Below, one piece after another: positions 15,832 to 28,600 of a DNA stretch of 36,367 nt. The notes under the pieces were generated by a model. That model did no database searches. It saw only the letters and a list, made by a program, of their open reading frames with translations, and was not told the origin of the DNA. The position numbers were made by a program, and so were the translations under genes. Within the stretch, counting starts at the first letter, position 1, and each line of letters starts with the position of its first letter. Source of the DNA: an uncultured Eubacteriales bacterium (GTDB lineage Bacteria; Bacillota; Clostridia; Christensenellales; Aristaeellaceae); assembly GCA_902764285.1 (NCBI GenBank), contig CACWVN010000033.1, positions 1 through 36,367 on the forward strand, read 5' to 3'.

Positions 15832-16647
15832 ATGAAGCGGATGGATCAGAAAAACATCATCAACAAGAAGGAGGCCGTGAGGCGCCGCAAGCGCGTACTC
15901 GCGATCCTGGCCATTTTGGCTTTGATGATCACTGTTATTCTGGGAAGCATGAATGCTTTCGCCGAGGATAATAATGACCCGCCGGTGGAAAACAATGCCG
16001 GCGATACCGGCAATACCGGCGAAACCGGCGGCAACGAAGGCGGCGGCAACGAAGGCGGCGGCAATGGAAATGCCGGCGCTGATGAAGATGCCGATGCGTC
16101 TGCCGACGACGAGGACGAGACCCCCAGCGTGGACGCCAAAGCCGAGGCGCCTGCGGGCGAAGCGTCCATCGTCAGCCAGATCGACGACGGCGAGGAGCAG
16201 GTCGATCCCGAGCAGATCCAGACCTTCGAAAACGACCCGCCCGCCTCGGAAGAGGAAGAATCCGCGAATGAAGACGGAGAAGGCGGCGGCACTGAAGGCG
16301 ACGGCACTGAAGGCGGCGGCAACGAAGGCGGCGGCAACGAAGGCGGCGGCAACGAAGGCGGCGGCAACGAAGGCGGCGGCAACGAAGGCGGCGGCAACGA
16401 AGGCGGCCTGAAGGCAGCGGCACTGAAGGCAGCGGCAACGAAGGCGGCGGCAACGAAGGCGGCCAGGACGCTAAACCGACCATTGTTCAAAATGCGATTC
16501 AGAAGGCCGTGGATGCCGCGCTGGACAGCATTAACGACAATACCGAATCCATCACGATCCAGGTGGAAGCCGGTCAGTACGACGGCGACATTACCATCTC
16601 AAGCGAAAAAGCCAAGACCCAGACAGGACTGGGAACCTTCCTATTAA
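15832..16647 (+). CDS. Signal peptide and Gly/Asn/Glu-rich linker of the giant surface protein, as read up to the frameshift
   Basis: Read literally this is a 271-residue frame ending at TAA 16645-16647. GGAGG at 15820-15824 is 7 nt before the ATG. A long basic N-region (residues 1-21) precedes a hydrophobic core and the signal peptidase site AFA-ED (cleavage after 44), typical of large exported Gram-positive proteins. Residues 45-190 are acidic and low-complexity, ending in GGGNE repeats. After the 11-nt repeat unit at 16402-16412 the frame turns into an unnatural Lys/Ala then Arg/Pro-rich tail. The other plus frame, starting with GAA at 16410, continues the GGxxE repeats and then stays open to the window end. 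So this is the N-terminus of the next entry, not a separate gene. It is third in the TPR operon, 70 nt after TPR protein 2. Confidence 0.85.
   Translation: MKRMDQKNIINKKEAVRRRKRVLAILAILALMITVILGSMNAFAEDNNDPPVENNAGDTGNTGETGGNEGGGNEGGGNGNAGADEDADASADDEDETPSVDAKAEAPAGEASIVSQIDDGEEQVDPEQIQTFENDPPASEEEESANEDGEGGGTEGDGTEGGGNEGGGNEGGGNEGGGNEGGGNEGGGNEGGLKAAALKAAATKAAATKAARTLNRPLFKMRFRRPWMPRWTALTTIPNPSRSRWKPVSTTATLPSQAKKPRPRQDWEPSY
16282..16457 (+). repeat. 15-bp tandem repeat (GGGNE/GGGTE codons) with one short unit
   Basis: Twelve units of about GGCGGCGGCAACGAA run from 16282 to 16457. Eleven are 15 nt; the ninth (16402-16412) is only 11 nt, lacking four bases of the consensus. This causes the frameshift in the giant gene. 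A shorter stretch of the same unit lies at about 16030-16066. Confidence 0.92.
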
Positions 16648-19600
16648 AAATAGTGGCCGCCAGTACGACTCAGAATGATGACGGCACTTACAATCCCGAC
16701 GCGGATTCCTCCGCGAAGGTCAACGGCAATATCAACATCGACGGCATCAACGTGCTGCTGGCCGGCATCTATCTGTCGCTGGAAAAGCGCGTCAGCATCG
16801 CCGGCGGCGATCTGACGGTCGTCGGCACTGCCGAGGATGACACCGTGGCCATCGAGGCCGGCGACGGCGTGGGCGATATCGAGGTGGATACCGGCGACGG
16901 CGACGATACCGTCACGGTGGCCAAATCCGGCGAACCCGCCACGGCCAAGACCACCGGCAGCCGCGCTTCTGCGAAGATCAATACCGGCAAGGGCTCCGAC
17001 CGGGTGAACGTGGATATCACCGCGGGCGATACCGTGGAAGAGGTCTCCATCGTGGATCCGGACGATTATCGCCTGCACCTGAGCGGCACGCTCAAAGAGG
17101 GCAAAGAGGGCGGCGCCATTGTGGTCGATGCAACCAATTCCACCCGTACCATCCACCTCTTCAACAAGGCCGATAATGAATTGAAGGTGACCATCCCGTC
17201 CGTGGCGGGCCGCAAGCTGAAGGTCACCGACGAACTGGAAAACAAACCCACCGTGGAAATCGACCTGGCCAAGGCCAGTGAAGATGACAATCTGACTGTG
17301 GTCGAGGCCGACGGCAAGAAGACGGCGACCTATACGGCCGACGCCATGTTTACCAATTATAAGATCGTCACCACGCCCACCGCGGGCTACGCGAAGATCG
17401 TGCTGGTATCGGGGGCCGACAGTTTCCTGAACCAGCTGATCATCGACGCCGGCGAAATCAAGAACGACGGCGACGCCGTGACCCTGACCGACCTGTCCGC
17501 CGAGAACATGAACGTCATCGTCAAGGCGGAGAAGATCAACATCAACGGCACCGTGATCGCCGACAACGTTCAGCTGAGCGCGTTCGCCGGAAAGGTGATT
17601 GAGGACGACGAGGAGGGAGAGCCCGGCATCAGCCTGGACAATATCGTCACCACGGCCCAGTCCGTCACCGCCGATTTCTTCAACGTGGCCCATTCGGCCG
17701 AGGTGAACGTCGGCGCGAACGCTGCCATCTACGCCGCGGGCGACGTGGACATCAGCGCGAAGGTGGGCCAGGAGGGCGGCATACTGGATATCACCGCCCT
17801 GACCGATATCCTGAACCTGGTCAACGTGAAGGTCGGCAGCGCCAAGATCAACGTGGACGGCAGCATCTATGCCGGCGCGACCTATGACGCTGCAAACCAC
17901 GCCGTGTTCGCCGAGAACAGCACCGGTTCCATTCGCATGAATACCGAGGTCAAGACCCGCATCGACGCCGGCAGCAGCAACGCCTACCTGTCGTCGCTGG
18001 CGGTCAGCGTCGCGGTGCTGAATTCCGAAATCAATCTCAACAAGACCGCGGTGCTGAAAGCCGCGGGCAGCATCTCCGCGGAGGCGAAGGGCTCCGTGGT
18101 GGCGAACACCGCCGCCAAGGCGGCCAACCTGCCCATCTCGCTGGCCATCGGCGCGGTGGTGACCGACGTGCATACCGTGGTGGACGGCGCGCAGCTTACC
18201 GCGAACAAGGGCGATGTCAAGCTCAATTCCGAAGGCTCCGTGAAGATGACCACCAAGGCCGAAAAGGGCTCCGAGAACAAGCGCAGCTCCGGCGGCTATT
18301 TCGCCATTGACGTGCTGGTGCAGAACGTGGCCACCCGCATCAAGGACAAGAACACCCATATCGTGGCCGCCGGCAACGTGACGGTGCATTCCAACGCCAC
18401 CGCGGATTCGAGGGCGACCGCCACTTCCGCGGCGCCTCCCGCCGACGAAGAGGGCGACGGGGAAGGCGACGGGCAACAGCCCAGCACGATGGACTATGTC
18501 AAGAACATCGCCTGCCTGCTGCTGGGCGAAGCCGTCGGCAAGGCCATACCCGGTGAAAAGGGCCAGGCCCTGAAGGAGAAGCTGACCGCCGGTCTGAAGA
18601 CGCCCAGCTACAACATCCAGGCGTCCCAGGCCAACGATACCCAGAAGGGCCAGGTGGCGATTTCCCGCACCAAGGCCAACCAGGGTACCGATGTAAAGGT
18701 CACTGTCGTTCCGAAGACGGGCTACAAGGTATCCGCCATCAAGCTGCGCTATCTGGAGCCCGGCAAGAGCACCTATACCGAAGAGACGCTGAGCCTGGGT
18801 GACCCTGAGGTCCACCCCGACACGGGCAACGATTACTTCTTCAAAATGCGCGATCACGACGTCATCGTCTGCGTGGAATACGCCGCGGTGACGGCTCCGG
18901 CGAGCGATGACGACGACATGGGCGAGGATCTGTCCAACCTGTTCGGCGGCGACGAGCCGGACGAAGAGGACGACATGGACTACGATCTGTCCGGCCTGTT
19001 TGACGAGGCTACCGGAGGATCGGACGAAGAGAACGCCCAGCCCGACAACGCTGCGAAAGAAAACGACACTTCCGACAAAGCCGTGACTATCGCCGTGAGC
19101 GATACGACCAACGACGAGGCGCAGGGCTCGCTGGTGATCGGCGAAGGTCTCACGAAGGTGGAGCCCGGCAAGGCCGTGGAGATCATCGTGAACCCGGCGG
19201 CCAATCATCGCATCAGCGACAAGGGCCTGTTCGTGCAGTACGGAACCGACACTGCCGTCGCCAACGAACAGGTGCCCGCCGACAAGAAGGGCCGGTACTT
19301 CTTCACCGTGCCCGAAGGCGCCAAGGGAACCGTCACCTTCAGCTGCGAATGGACGGAGATCCCGCAGGATCCTGAAAACCCGACGCCGACGCCCGACCCG
19401 AACGCGGGCAACAGCGCCGCGCAGGTCACCGGCGCGCTGGCGGTCAGCGTGGTGCTGAACAACGGCAACAGCGTCATCGACATTGGCGAGGGCACGATCG
19501 TGGCCGGCGGCGCGCTGGACGTGGAGGCCGACGCTTCCACCATCGGCATCACCGTGGCCGACGGTACCGGATCGACCCCGGAGGCCGCCGAGGAAGCGGC

Positions 19601-22600
19601 TGCCGAGGAAGCCGAACTGCCCCCCGAGGAAGAGAACCGCGACATCAGCTATGCCAACGGCAGCAAGTATATCATCAAGGTCGCGCCCGTCAGCGGCGGC
19701 ACGGTTGCGCCCGCCGTCTCTGACGATCGCAAGACCATCACCTTTGCCGTAACGCCCGAAGCGGGCCGCAGGGTAAAGGATGTTGTCGTGTCCTATACCA
19801 ACGGACGCGGCATGGTGTGCCAGAAGACGCTGACGGCCGAGGCGGACGGAACCTACAAGCTGGTTCTGGAAGGCGACAACAAGACCCTGATCGCCAAGGA
19901 CGGCAGCACGATCAGCGTGGCCGTCACCTTCGCCGGCTTTGCGAGGCCCGGCAGCGGCAGCAACACCGGCAACAACAATAACAACAACGAGAACAACAAC
20001 AATAACAACAACAACGAGAACAACAACAACAATAACAACAACAACGAGAACAACAACGAAAACAACAACAACGAAAACAACAGCAACAACAGCGAGTCTC
20101 AAACCCCTGCGGAAATCTTCGTGGACGGCTTCGGCAATACCATCATGATTTCCAGGTCCGAAGGCGGCACTTTCGAACAGGAATCCATGAACGCCAATAC
20201 CGGTCGCCCCGAATATGTATTCCTGGCCACAGCCGAGACTGGTTACAAGAATGCTGAAGTAACCTATACCTATATCAAGGCCGACGGCACGACCGCCGCG
20301 GCGACGACCATCACGCCCATTTCGGGCACCCAGAAGTTCAAGCTGGACACCGCGACGCTGACCGACATCAAGAAGGGCACGGCGGTCACCATCACCGTAA
20401 ACTTCCCGGCGGATACCCGTCCGGTGACGCTGGATGCGCCCGAAGGCTCAAACTATACGCTCACGTCTGAAACCGCGGAAGCCAAGGCGGGTGACAAGGT
20501 CACCGTGAAGGCTCAAGCCGCCGCCGGATACAACCTGGGCGATGTGACCTATACCTACTTCAAGACCGGCGATACCGATACCGCCACTGGTACCGGCAAG
20601 CTGACCTACGACGAAGGAACCCAATCCTACAGCTTTACCATGCCCGACGATATCGCCGAGACGGAGGGCAAGAACGGCATCAAGATCGCAGCTGCGGTGA
20701 CCGAGAAGAAGACGGATGCGGTGCTGCATTCCGTCACCGGTCTGGACGGCGCGACCACAGCGCTGGTTACGATTTCCCAGAGCAAGGTCGACAAGGGCGA
20801 TTCGGTTTCCTTCACGCTTGATGCGACGAAGGTCGCCGAGGGCTACAAGATCGCCAGCGTCACGGCGCAAGGTATCGCCGGCGACGATCTCTTTGGCGAT
20901 CAGGGCACGGATATCACGCTGTCCCATACCATTTATGATGGTGATTCGTGGAAACTGCCCGATTCGGACGAACTGGAGTATGCCGAGGTCCGCTTCACCG
21001 TTACGCTGGCCCGGAAGCCGCTGGCCGTCTCCGCGGACACCCAGGTGAAGAACGGCACCGTCGCGACCGCCGCTCCTTTCGCCGATCCCGGCGAAACCAT
21101 CAGCGCCACCGTGACGGCCGCCCAGGGCTATCGCGCCAAGCGCGGCACCGTGAAGGCGATCATCACCGGCGCGGCCGGCGCCGACGGCAAGTCCAGCCAG
21201 ACGGTCGTGGTGGGCACGCGGAATGCCGACGGAACCTATAGTTTCGTCATTCCCGCCAGCACGGCTGAAACGTCGACCATCTCCATCACCGCCCAGTTCG
21301 AACTGGGTACCGACGATCCGAACACCGCCTCCGTCAGCGCCGGCGTGGCCGTTGGCGTGGCCGTGGTTCGCGGCACCAACAACGCCCTCATCAAGAGCGG
21401 CAAGATCACCGCGCCGGAAGGCGTCAGGGTCGTGGCCGAGACGGCCAAGGCCGACGCCACGCTGAAGACGGCCGCGGGCTATTCCGAAGGCAACATCGGC
21501 ATCGGCGGCGCGATCAGCGTGAACGTCTCCGCAGCCAAGACCAATGCCAAAATCTATAAGGGCGCCGAGATCACCATGGGCGGCGCGCTGGAAATCGGCG
21601 CGAACACCGATGCCCACTTCGGCACGCTGGCCGACGCTTCCGGTTCCACGAAGGCGGCCTCCACCGGCGTGGGCGCGGGCCTGGCCATCGCCGTCACCGG
21701 TTCGGATACCGTCGCGGCGGTGCAGGACGGCGCCGTGTTCAACTACGCCGATGGCGTCGACGCGCTGGACGGCCTCAGCGTCATCGCCACCCAGAAGGTG
21801 GCCGACCAGGTGTCCGCCAAGGCGGGCTCCGCGGGCGGCATCTCCATCACCCCGGTGCTGGCCCTGGATATCACCGGCAGCAGCGCTTCCGCTTATATGG
21901 GCAGCGTTTCCAACGGCGTCATCGCGATGGGCAGCGAAACCGCGCTCCAGAGCACTTCGGATGATCTGAAGAACGCGGTCGTCTACGCCAGCGGCGAGGC
22001 CGATCACCAGATCACGGCCAACGCCAAGGCCGCCGGTTCGAAGGTGGGCGTGGGCGCCTCCTTCGATATCAGCATCGTCAACGACAGCGCCATCGCGCAG
22101 CTCGCCCAGAGCGTCACCGCCAACGGCGTGTTCGTCGGCGCGGATTCCCTCAGCACGCTCAAGAGCGTCTCCTCCGCCAGCTCCGCCGGCGCCGCGCCCT
22201 CTTCTTCCGGCGGCGACCAGCAGAAGGCCGACGGCCAGGCCGACGGCATGGTTTCCAGCGGCGCGGGTCTGACCGACGTCAACGGCAGCAACAACAACAA
22301 CGCCAGCAACGTGCTGGGCGGCACGGCCAACCGCCAGACCGCTCAGACCAGCGAGGGCAACGTGTCCGTCGCGGCCGGCCTGGCGCTGAACATCCAGAAG
22401 AACACCTCGAAGGCCTCCATCGACGAGGCGGTGGACGACAGCTTCAGGCGCGATATCGTCGTGCGCGCTGTCCATTCCAATGAATTTACCGGCGACGACG
22501 GCGACAACATCTACGAACAGGGCATGAACGGCTCTGTGCACGTGGTGTCCCGCAACCGCACCGTGGCCGAGATCAAGGCCAACGCCTCCGCCACCAGCAG

Positions 22601-25600
22601 CGATATCGGCGTGGGCGTCGGCGTGGCCATCAACATCGTCAAGATCGACAACATCGCCACCATCGGCAACGTCCGCGTCGAAGCGGATGATTCCATCGAC
22701 GTGCGCGCCGCGATGCTCGTGGGCGAGAGCGACGAAGGCGGCGAGGGCGAGTCGGAAGAAGCCGAACAGTACCCGTTCAAGGCCAAGCTGGAAAAACTGA
22801 TCAGGAAGCTGATCCGCGACCTGATGAAGGAACTGGGCCTGTCCCAGTATGCCGATGCGTGCGCCAATGCCATCAGCGACACGGTCGCCGGCATCATTCA
22901 GGATTTCACCCAGACCATGGTGGGCGATACCGGCCTGGAGCCGCTGGTGAAGTTCGAAAGCTTCGCCGATATCGCGACCAAACTGCAGACCAATATCGCT
23001 GCGGCCAAGGATCTGATCACCGGCATACCGGATGAGCTGTCCAATAAAGTGCAGGAGATCGTCACTTCCGTCATCGGGGAGAACCTCTATAACGCGCTGG
23101 GTTCCGGCGATCGGGATGCCGTCATTCAGGTGTTCCGGCAGGCGATCACCGATGGCTTTGCGACGCTCAAGACCGACGCGGCGGAACTGGGCAAGGAAGT
23201 GGTTTCCGAGTTCAAGGACGAACTGATCGGCATCGTGCTGGAGACCATCCAGAACGGCATGAGCGGCAAGGACTTTGATTCCACCGTGTTCTCCGCCCGG
23301 CTGAAGGATGTCTTCACGCGCGTGCTGCAATCCGTCAAGGAAAAGGCGAAGGCTGCGGTCATCGCCAAGGTCGATGAGAGGCTGAAGGGCCTGGGTCTCA
23401 CCACGACGATCGTGCTGGACAAGGCGCAGCTGCAGAAGACCCTGGAGACCAAATTCGAAGCGATCATCACCGATTTCAAGGACAGGGCCGTCTCCACGCT
23501 CACCGACGGGCTCGTGGACGTTCCCAAGTTCACCGCCTGGGTGCAGGCCGGCAACATCGCCGGAACGATGAAGACCAAGCTGATGACCGCCGTGAAGAAC
23601 GCCGGTCTGGCGCTGACGACCGCGGCGCTGGACGCGCTGACCAACTGGCTGGATGTGAAGCTGGCGCCGGAAGACCTGTCCGGTAAGCACGTCATCCGCA
23701 CCGAAGCCATCGCCGGCGCCGGCGCGGCCAACGTGGGCGTGGCCGGCGGCGTGTCCGTGGCCGTCATCAACGGCACCACCCGCGCCACCATCGCGGGCAT
23801 CGCCCGGACGCTTCCGGAGAACACCACCGATATCAAGGCCGGCGGCGATATCATCATCGAAGCCGAAAATGAACAGAAGGTCGTTACGGTCGCTTCCGGT
23901 TCCATGAACGCCCAGGGCGACGCCGACGCCAACGACGGCTCGGGCAGCGCCAAGCAGGCGGACACCGGCAACGGCTCCGACGCGGGCGAGACCCAGTCCA
24001 TGGGCGAAGAGCCTCCGGCGGACAAGCCCAAGATGACCCAGACCTGGACCGTGGGCGGCAAGACCTACACCTTCGAAATCAATACAAACGAAGGCGGCAC
24101 GGTTACGCTCGGTTCGGGCGACAAGATCACGTTGACCGCCGGCGAAAAGTACAGCCTGCCGGCGAAGGTGACCTATACGTACAAGGACCAGGACGGCAAG
24201 GACCAGAGCAGGGAGCTGACCGTCAACCTGACGAATGAAGCGCAGGGCAAAGGCGAGGTTGTGTTCGTCGCGCCGCGCAACATCAGCGAGACCGATCATA
24301 AAGTCATCGTCACCATCAAGTTCCTGCCGCCGCTCTACGATATCAAGACCGGCGTCGGCGGCAAGGCCGAAATCACGACCGACGGCAGCCACAAGGCCAT
24401 CAAGCTGACCGCCGAGGAAGGCTATAAGCTTCCGGAGAAGGTCACGTACACCTTCATCGACAAAAACGGAAAATCCAAGACCAACGAACTTTCCGTTGAT
24501 CAAAACGGTCAGTTCTGGATCGTCACGCCCAAGATCCTCAGCCCCGACGACCAGCACATCATCTACGACATCCAGTTCGAAGAGATCCTGTACGATTTCG
24601 TCAAGCCTGCGGACAACAGCGGCGTTACCGTAAAGGTAGAGGGCAGGGAAGGCCTGAAGTTCGCTTACGAGGATCTCGTAATGGTCACCGTCAAGCCGCC
24701 CAAGACCGCTGACGGCAAGGAACAGAAGGTCGCCACGCTGAAGTACAAGTACACGCCCGAGGGCGGGTCGGAAGTCGAAAAGGACATCATCGTGGTCGAC
24801 CACGCGACGGCTGAAGAAGGCACCACCTATTGCTTCTATATGCCGGAAGCGAACGTTACGGCACTCACCGTCACCTATGAGACGGTGGAGAAGAGCTCCG
24901 CCAAGGTGGACAGCTTCGCCACGTCGAAGTCGGGCGGCAAGACCTACACCTTCGCTCTCGACGCCGTAACCGGCGGCGAGGTGAAGCTGGTCGATGCGGC
25001 CAAGCTGCACGGCGAACTGGTTGCCGACGCGCTGCATCAGCTGCCCTCGACCATGACCATGACCTATAAGGACAAGAACGGCGCGAATCAGACGCGCACG
25101 GTCAGCGTCCGGCAGGATGACGGCGGGTTCGCACTGTTCGTGCCGAGGGATATCAGCACGACCGATACGACCATCACCGTCAAGGTGAACTTCCAGCTGC
25201 CCACCGGCGCGGGCGCGACCGTCGCTCCGGCGACCGGCGCAACCAACAACAAGGGCAAGACCGTCGGCGTCGGCGCGGCCTTCGCGCTGACCTACGGCGA
25301 TGTGAAGACCGAAGCCGAGCTGGGCGACAACCGCACCGTGGAAGCCAGCGCCCTGGCCGTGCGCGCCATCGCCGAGCGCGATGTCAAGACCGCCAGTACG
25401 GCGGGCAGCGATCCGCTGGCCCGCGACAGCTCCGGCGACAGCGGCAAAGCCAAGGATATTTCGCTGGACGCCTCCGCGGCGGTCAGCCTGCTGGACAGCC
25501 GCGTCGCTGCCAGCATCGGCGAGAACACGTCCATTCACACCACCGGCGGCAACACCCTCGAGACCAACCCGAAGGCCGCCGAGGCCGCCAGGAAGAAGGC

Positions 25601-28600
25601 CGAGAAGGAATACCAGAAGGCGCTGGACGCTTACAACAAGAAGGTAGAAGAGGTCGGCGTAGCGGCGGCCGGACCGGAACCGGTCCTGGTTGAGCCTAAG
25701 ATCGACTATGCCAATTTCCTGCTCACGGCGGATGAGATCGGCAAGTCCCTGGCCCAGGCCAGCAGCTTCGCCATCGGCGGCAGCACTGCGGTCGGCGCGG
25801 CCGTGGCTGTGAACATCGTCGATACTGAGATCGTCGCCAACTTCATGGGCGACGCGACGCTGGAAAACGGCAAGGCCCATATCTCCGCCACCAGCACCAG
25901 CGAGGACGAGACCAACGCCCTCGCCACCGCCATGGGCGCGGATATGGAGCGCTACACCAAGAAGGTGAAGGACGCCGAGGAGGCCGCCGAGAATACCCTC
26001 AACGGCAACGGCTCCGGCGGTAACAATAATAATAGTAATAACAACAACAATAACAACAACAATAACAATAATAACAACAATAACAACAACGACAATAAGA
26101 CCGGCGGACGCATCAACGACAAGTTGGATAAGGAAGCCGACAAGGACGAAAACGGCAACAAGACGGGCCAGACCAGTAACACCCAGCCGCTTTCCAGCAA
26201 TGCCATGAATACCCAGAATGTCGAGAACAAGACCGACACCACCAAGGGTAATCCGGACATTCAGGAAGCGGGCAACAAGGGCGGCGCTGCCAGCGACCAG
26301 ACCCTGGGCGCCAACGGCCCGCAGAACCAGCAGGGCCAGGGCGGCCAGCAGGGTCAGCAGGGCCAGCAGGGCGACCAGAAGTACCAGGTCGCCGCGGCTG
26401 TCGGCGTTACCGTCAGCAAGCACCGGGCGAACACCACCGTCAACGGCAAGATCCACGCCGCGGGCGGCGCGAGCATCGTGGCCGGCAACGACGGCAACTT
26501 CCGCACCCTGGGCACCGGCGCGTCCATGTCTCTGGCCGAGGGCAGCAATTCCATCGCCATGGGCGTGGCCGTCAGCGTGAACCGCAACGAGGCCACTGCG
26601 AACGTCACCGGCGAAGTGAAGGGCTTCACCGATAATAACGGCATCGAGGCGCAGGGCGATGTCGCCATCACCGCAAACCTGGCCCAGAACACGAACGGGC
26701 GCTATGCCGGCCTGATGGCCGCGCAGGCGCTGGCGGGTTCGGTCAGCGGCAAGGGCAAGGCGTCCGTCGCGGGCGCGATCTCCGTGCTGGTCGGCGACGC
26801 CACGACCGAGGCTACGGTGGGGGACGGCACCCAGATCGAAGGCAACAACATCGAAATCTCGGCCACGGACAAGAGCAAGCTCGCCGTTCGCGCGGGCGGC
26901 GTCAGCATCTCCAAGGGCTCCAGCGTCGGCATCGGCGCGTCCTTCGCCGTGATCGTCAGCAACGATAAGGTCGCGGCCGGCATCGGCGACAACGCCAGCA
27001 TCACCGGTCACAAGCTGACGGTGCTGGCCGACAAGCGGATGGTGACCATCAAGGACTATCAGGCTCCCTGGGGCGCTGACAGCCTGGTCACCGATTCCAC
27101 CGACGCGGGCGAGGATGCCGATACCGGCATCGTGGACCTGAAGAAGAACAGCGACGGCAATGGCTACACGGTCAAGATCGAGATCACCAGCAGCGACCTG
27201 CTGAAGGCCGTCGACCTGCTGAACTTCCTGGCCTGCACCAACTACTACGCCGAGGCCATCGCGGGCTCGATCATCTCAAGCGCGGCTTCCGATTCCAAGG
27301 CTTCCGTGGCGGGCTCCGTTGCCATCGTCACGTTCAACAACAAGATCAGGGCCTATGTCGGCGCGGCGGATGTCAACATCACCGCGGGCGGCAAAGACGC
27401 AGAGGGCAACGATCTGGACGGCAGCATGACCGTCGATGCGCGCAGCGGTTCCAACACCCGCATGATCGCCGGCGCGCTCAGCGTCGCGCCCTCCAAGGTC
27501 AGCGTGGGCTTCGACCTGGCGCTGCTGATCGATAACGACAACGTCAAGACCATCGTCGGCGAAAAGATCAAGGATGCGACGACGAAGAAGGCCAACATCC
27601 GTGCCGCGAACTACGCGCAGAATGCTTCGGTGGAATCCGATATCCAGCTGTTCACCGTCGCGGCTTCCGTCGGGACCGGTGCGGACAGCACCGCGGTCGG
27701 CGGCGCCTTCAACGTGATCGTGGCGAACAACCGCGCCGATTCCATAGTCGGCGACAACGCCTCCATCACTTCCACCGGCGACCTGAATGTGACGGCCAAT
27801 ACCGATGAAGACCTGCTGCTGGTCTCGGTCAGCGTCTCCGGTTCTACCGGCAAGGCGGCCGCGGGCGGCACGCTGGACGTCATCGTCAACCGCGCCTTCA
27901 CCAACGCCATTGTCGGCGCCGGCGCGGAGCTTACCTCCGACGGCAACGTCGCCATCAAGGCCATCGACAAAGAAAGACTGATCTCCCTCATCGCTTCCGC
28001 CTCCGTGAACGCCGGCTCCGGCCATTCTGCGGCAGGCGCGCTCAGCGTGCTCTACAGCAACTCCAACACCAAGGCCGAGCTGCGGGACGGCGCGAAGGTG
28101 ATCGCCGGCGCGAACGGCCACAGCGGCAATATCGACGTGCTGGCGAAATCCGATTCGCTGATGGTCAACGGCACCCTGGCTGTGGCGGGCGCGGCTTCCG
28201 GCACGGCCGTCGGCGGTTCCATCAACATCAACATCTTTGACCGCGACGTGGCCGTATCCACTGCGAATGCGACGATGACAGCCAACGGCGGCAACATCCT
28301 GTCCAGGGCTCTGAACAAGGATGTGACGGTGCTGCTGACGGCGTCCGTCTCCGCCAGCGGCGGCGGCACCGCCATCTCCGGCGCGATCCCGGTGGTCGTC
28401 TCCATGAACCGGATCGCGAACACGAACGCGAACATGAAAGCCACGGCCGACGGCAGCATCGGCGTCGAATCCGATTACAATGCGATCGTCGTGGACGTGG
28501 CGGGCGGCGTGGCCGTCTCCGCCGGCGGTTCCGGCGTTGGCGCGACCATCTCCACCGGCGTGTTCCTGAACAAAGTCGAAACCAAGCTGACCGGCGCTTC

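Noticed and set aside
12792..15833. A 1013-codon minus-strand frame opposite both TPR genes
   Set aside because: Antisense shadow; the plus-strand TPR repeats, signal sequences and ribosome sites are convincing.
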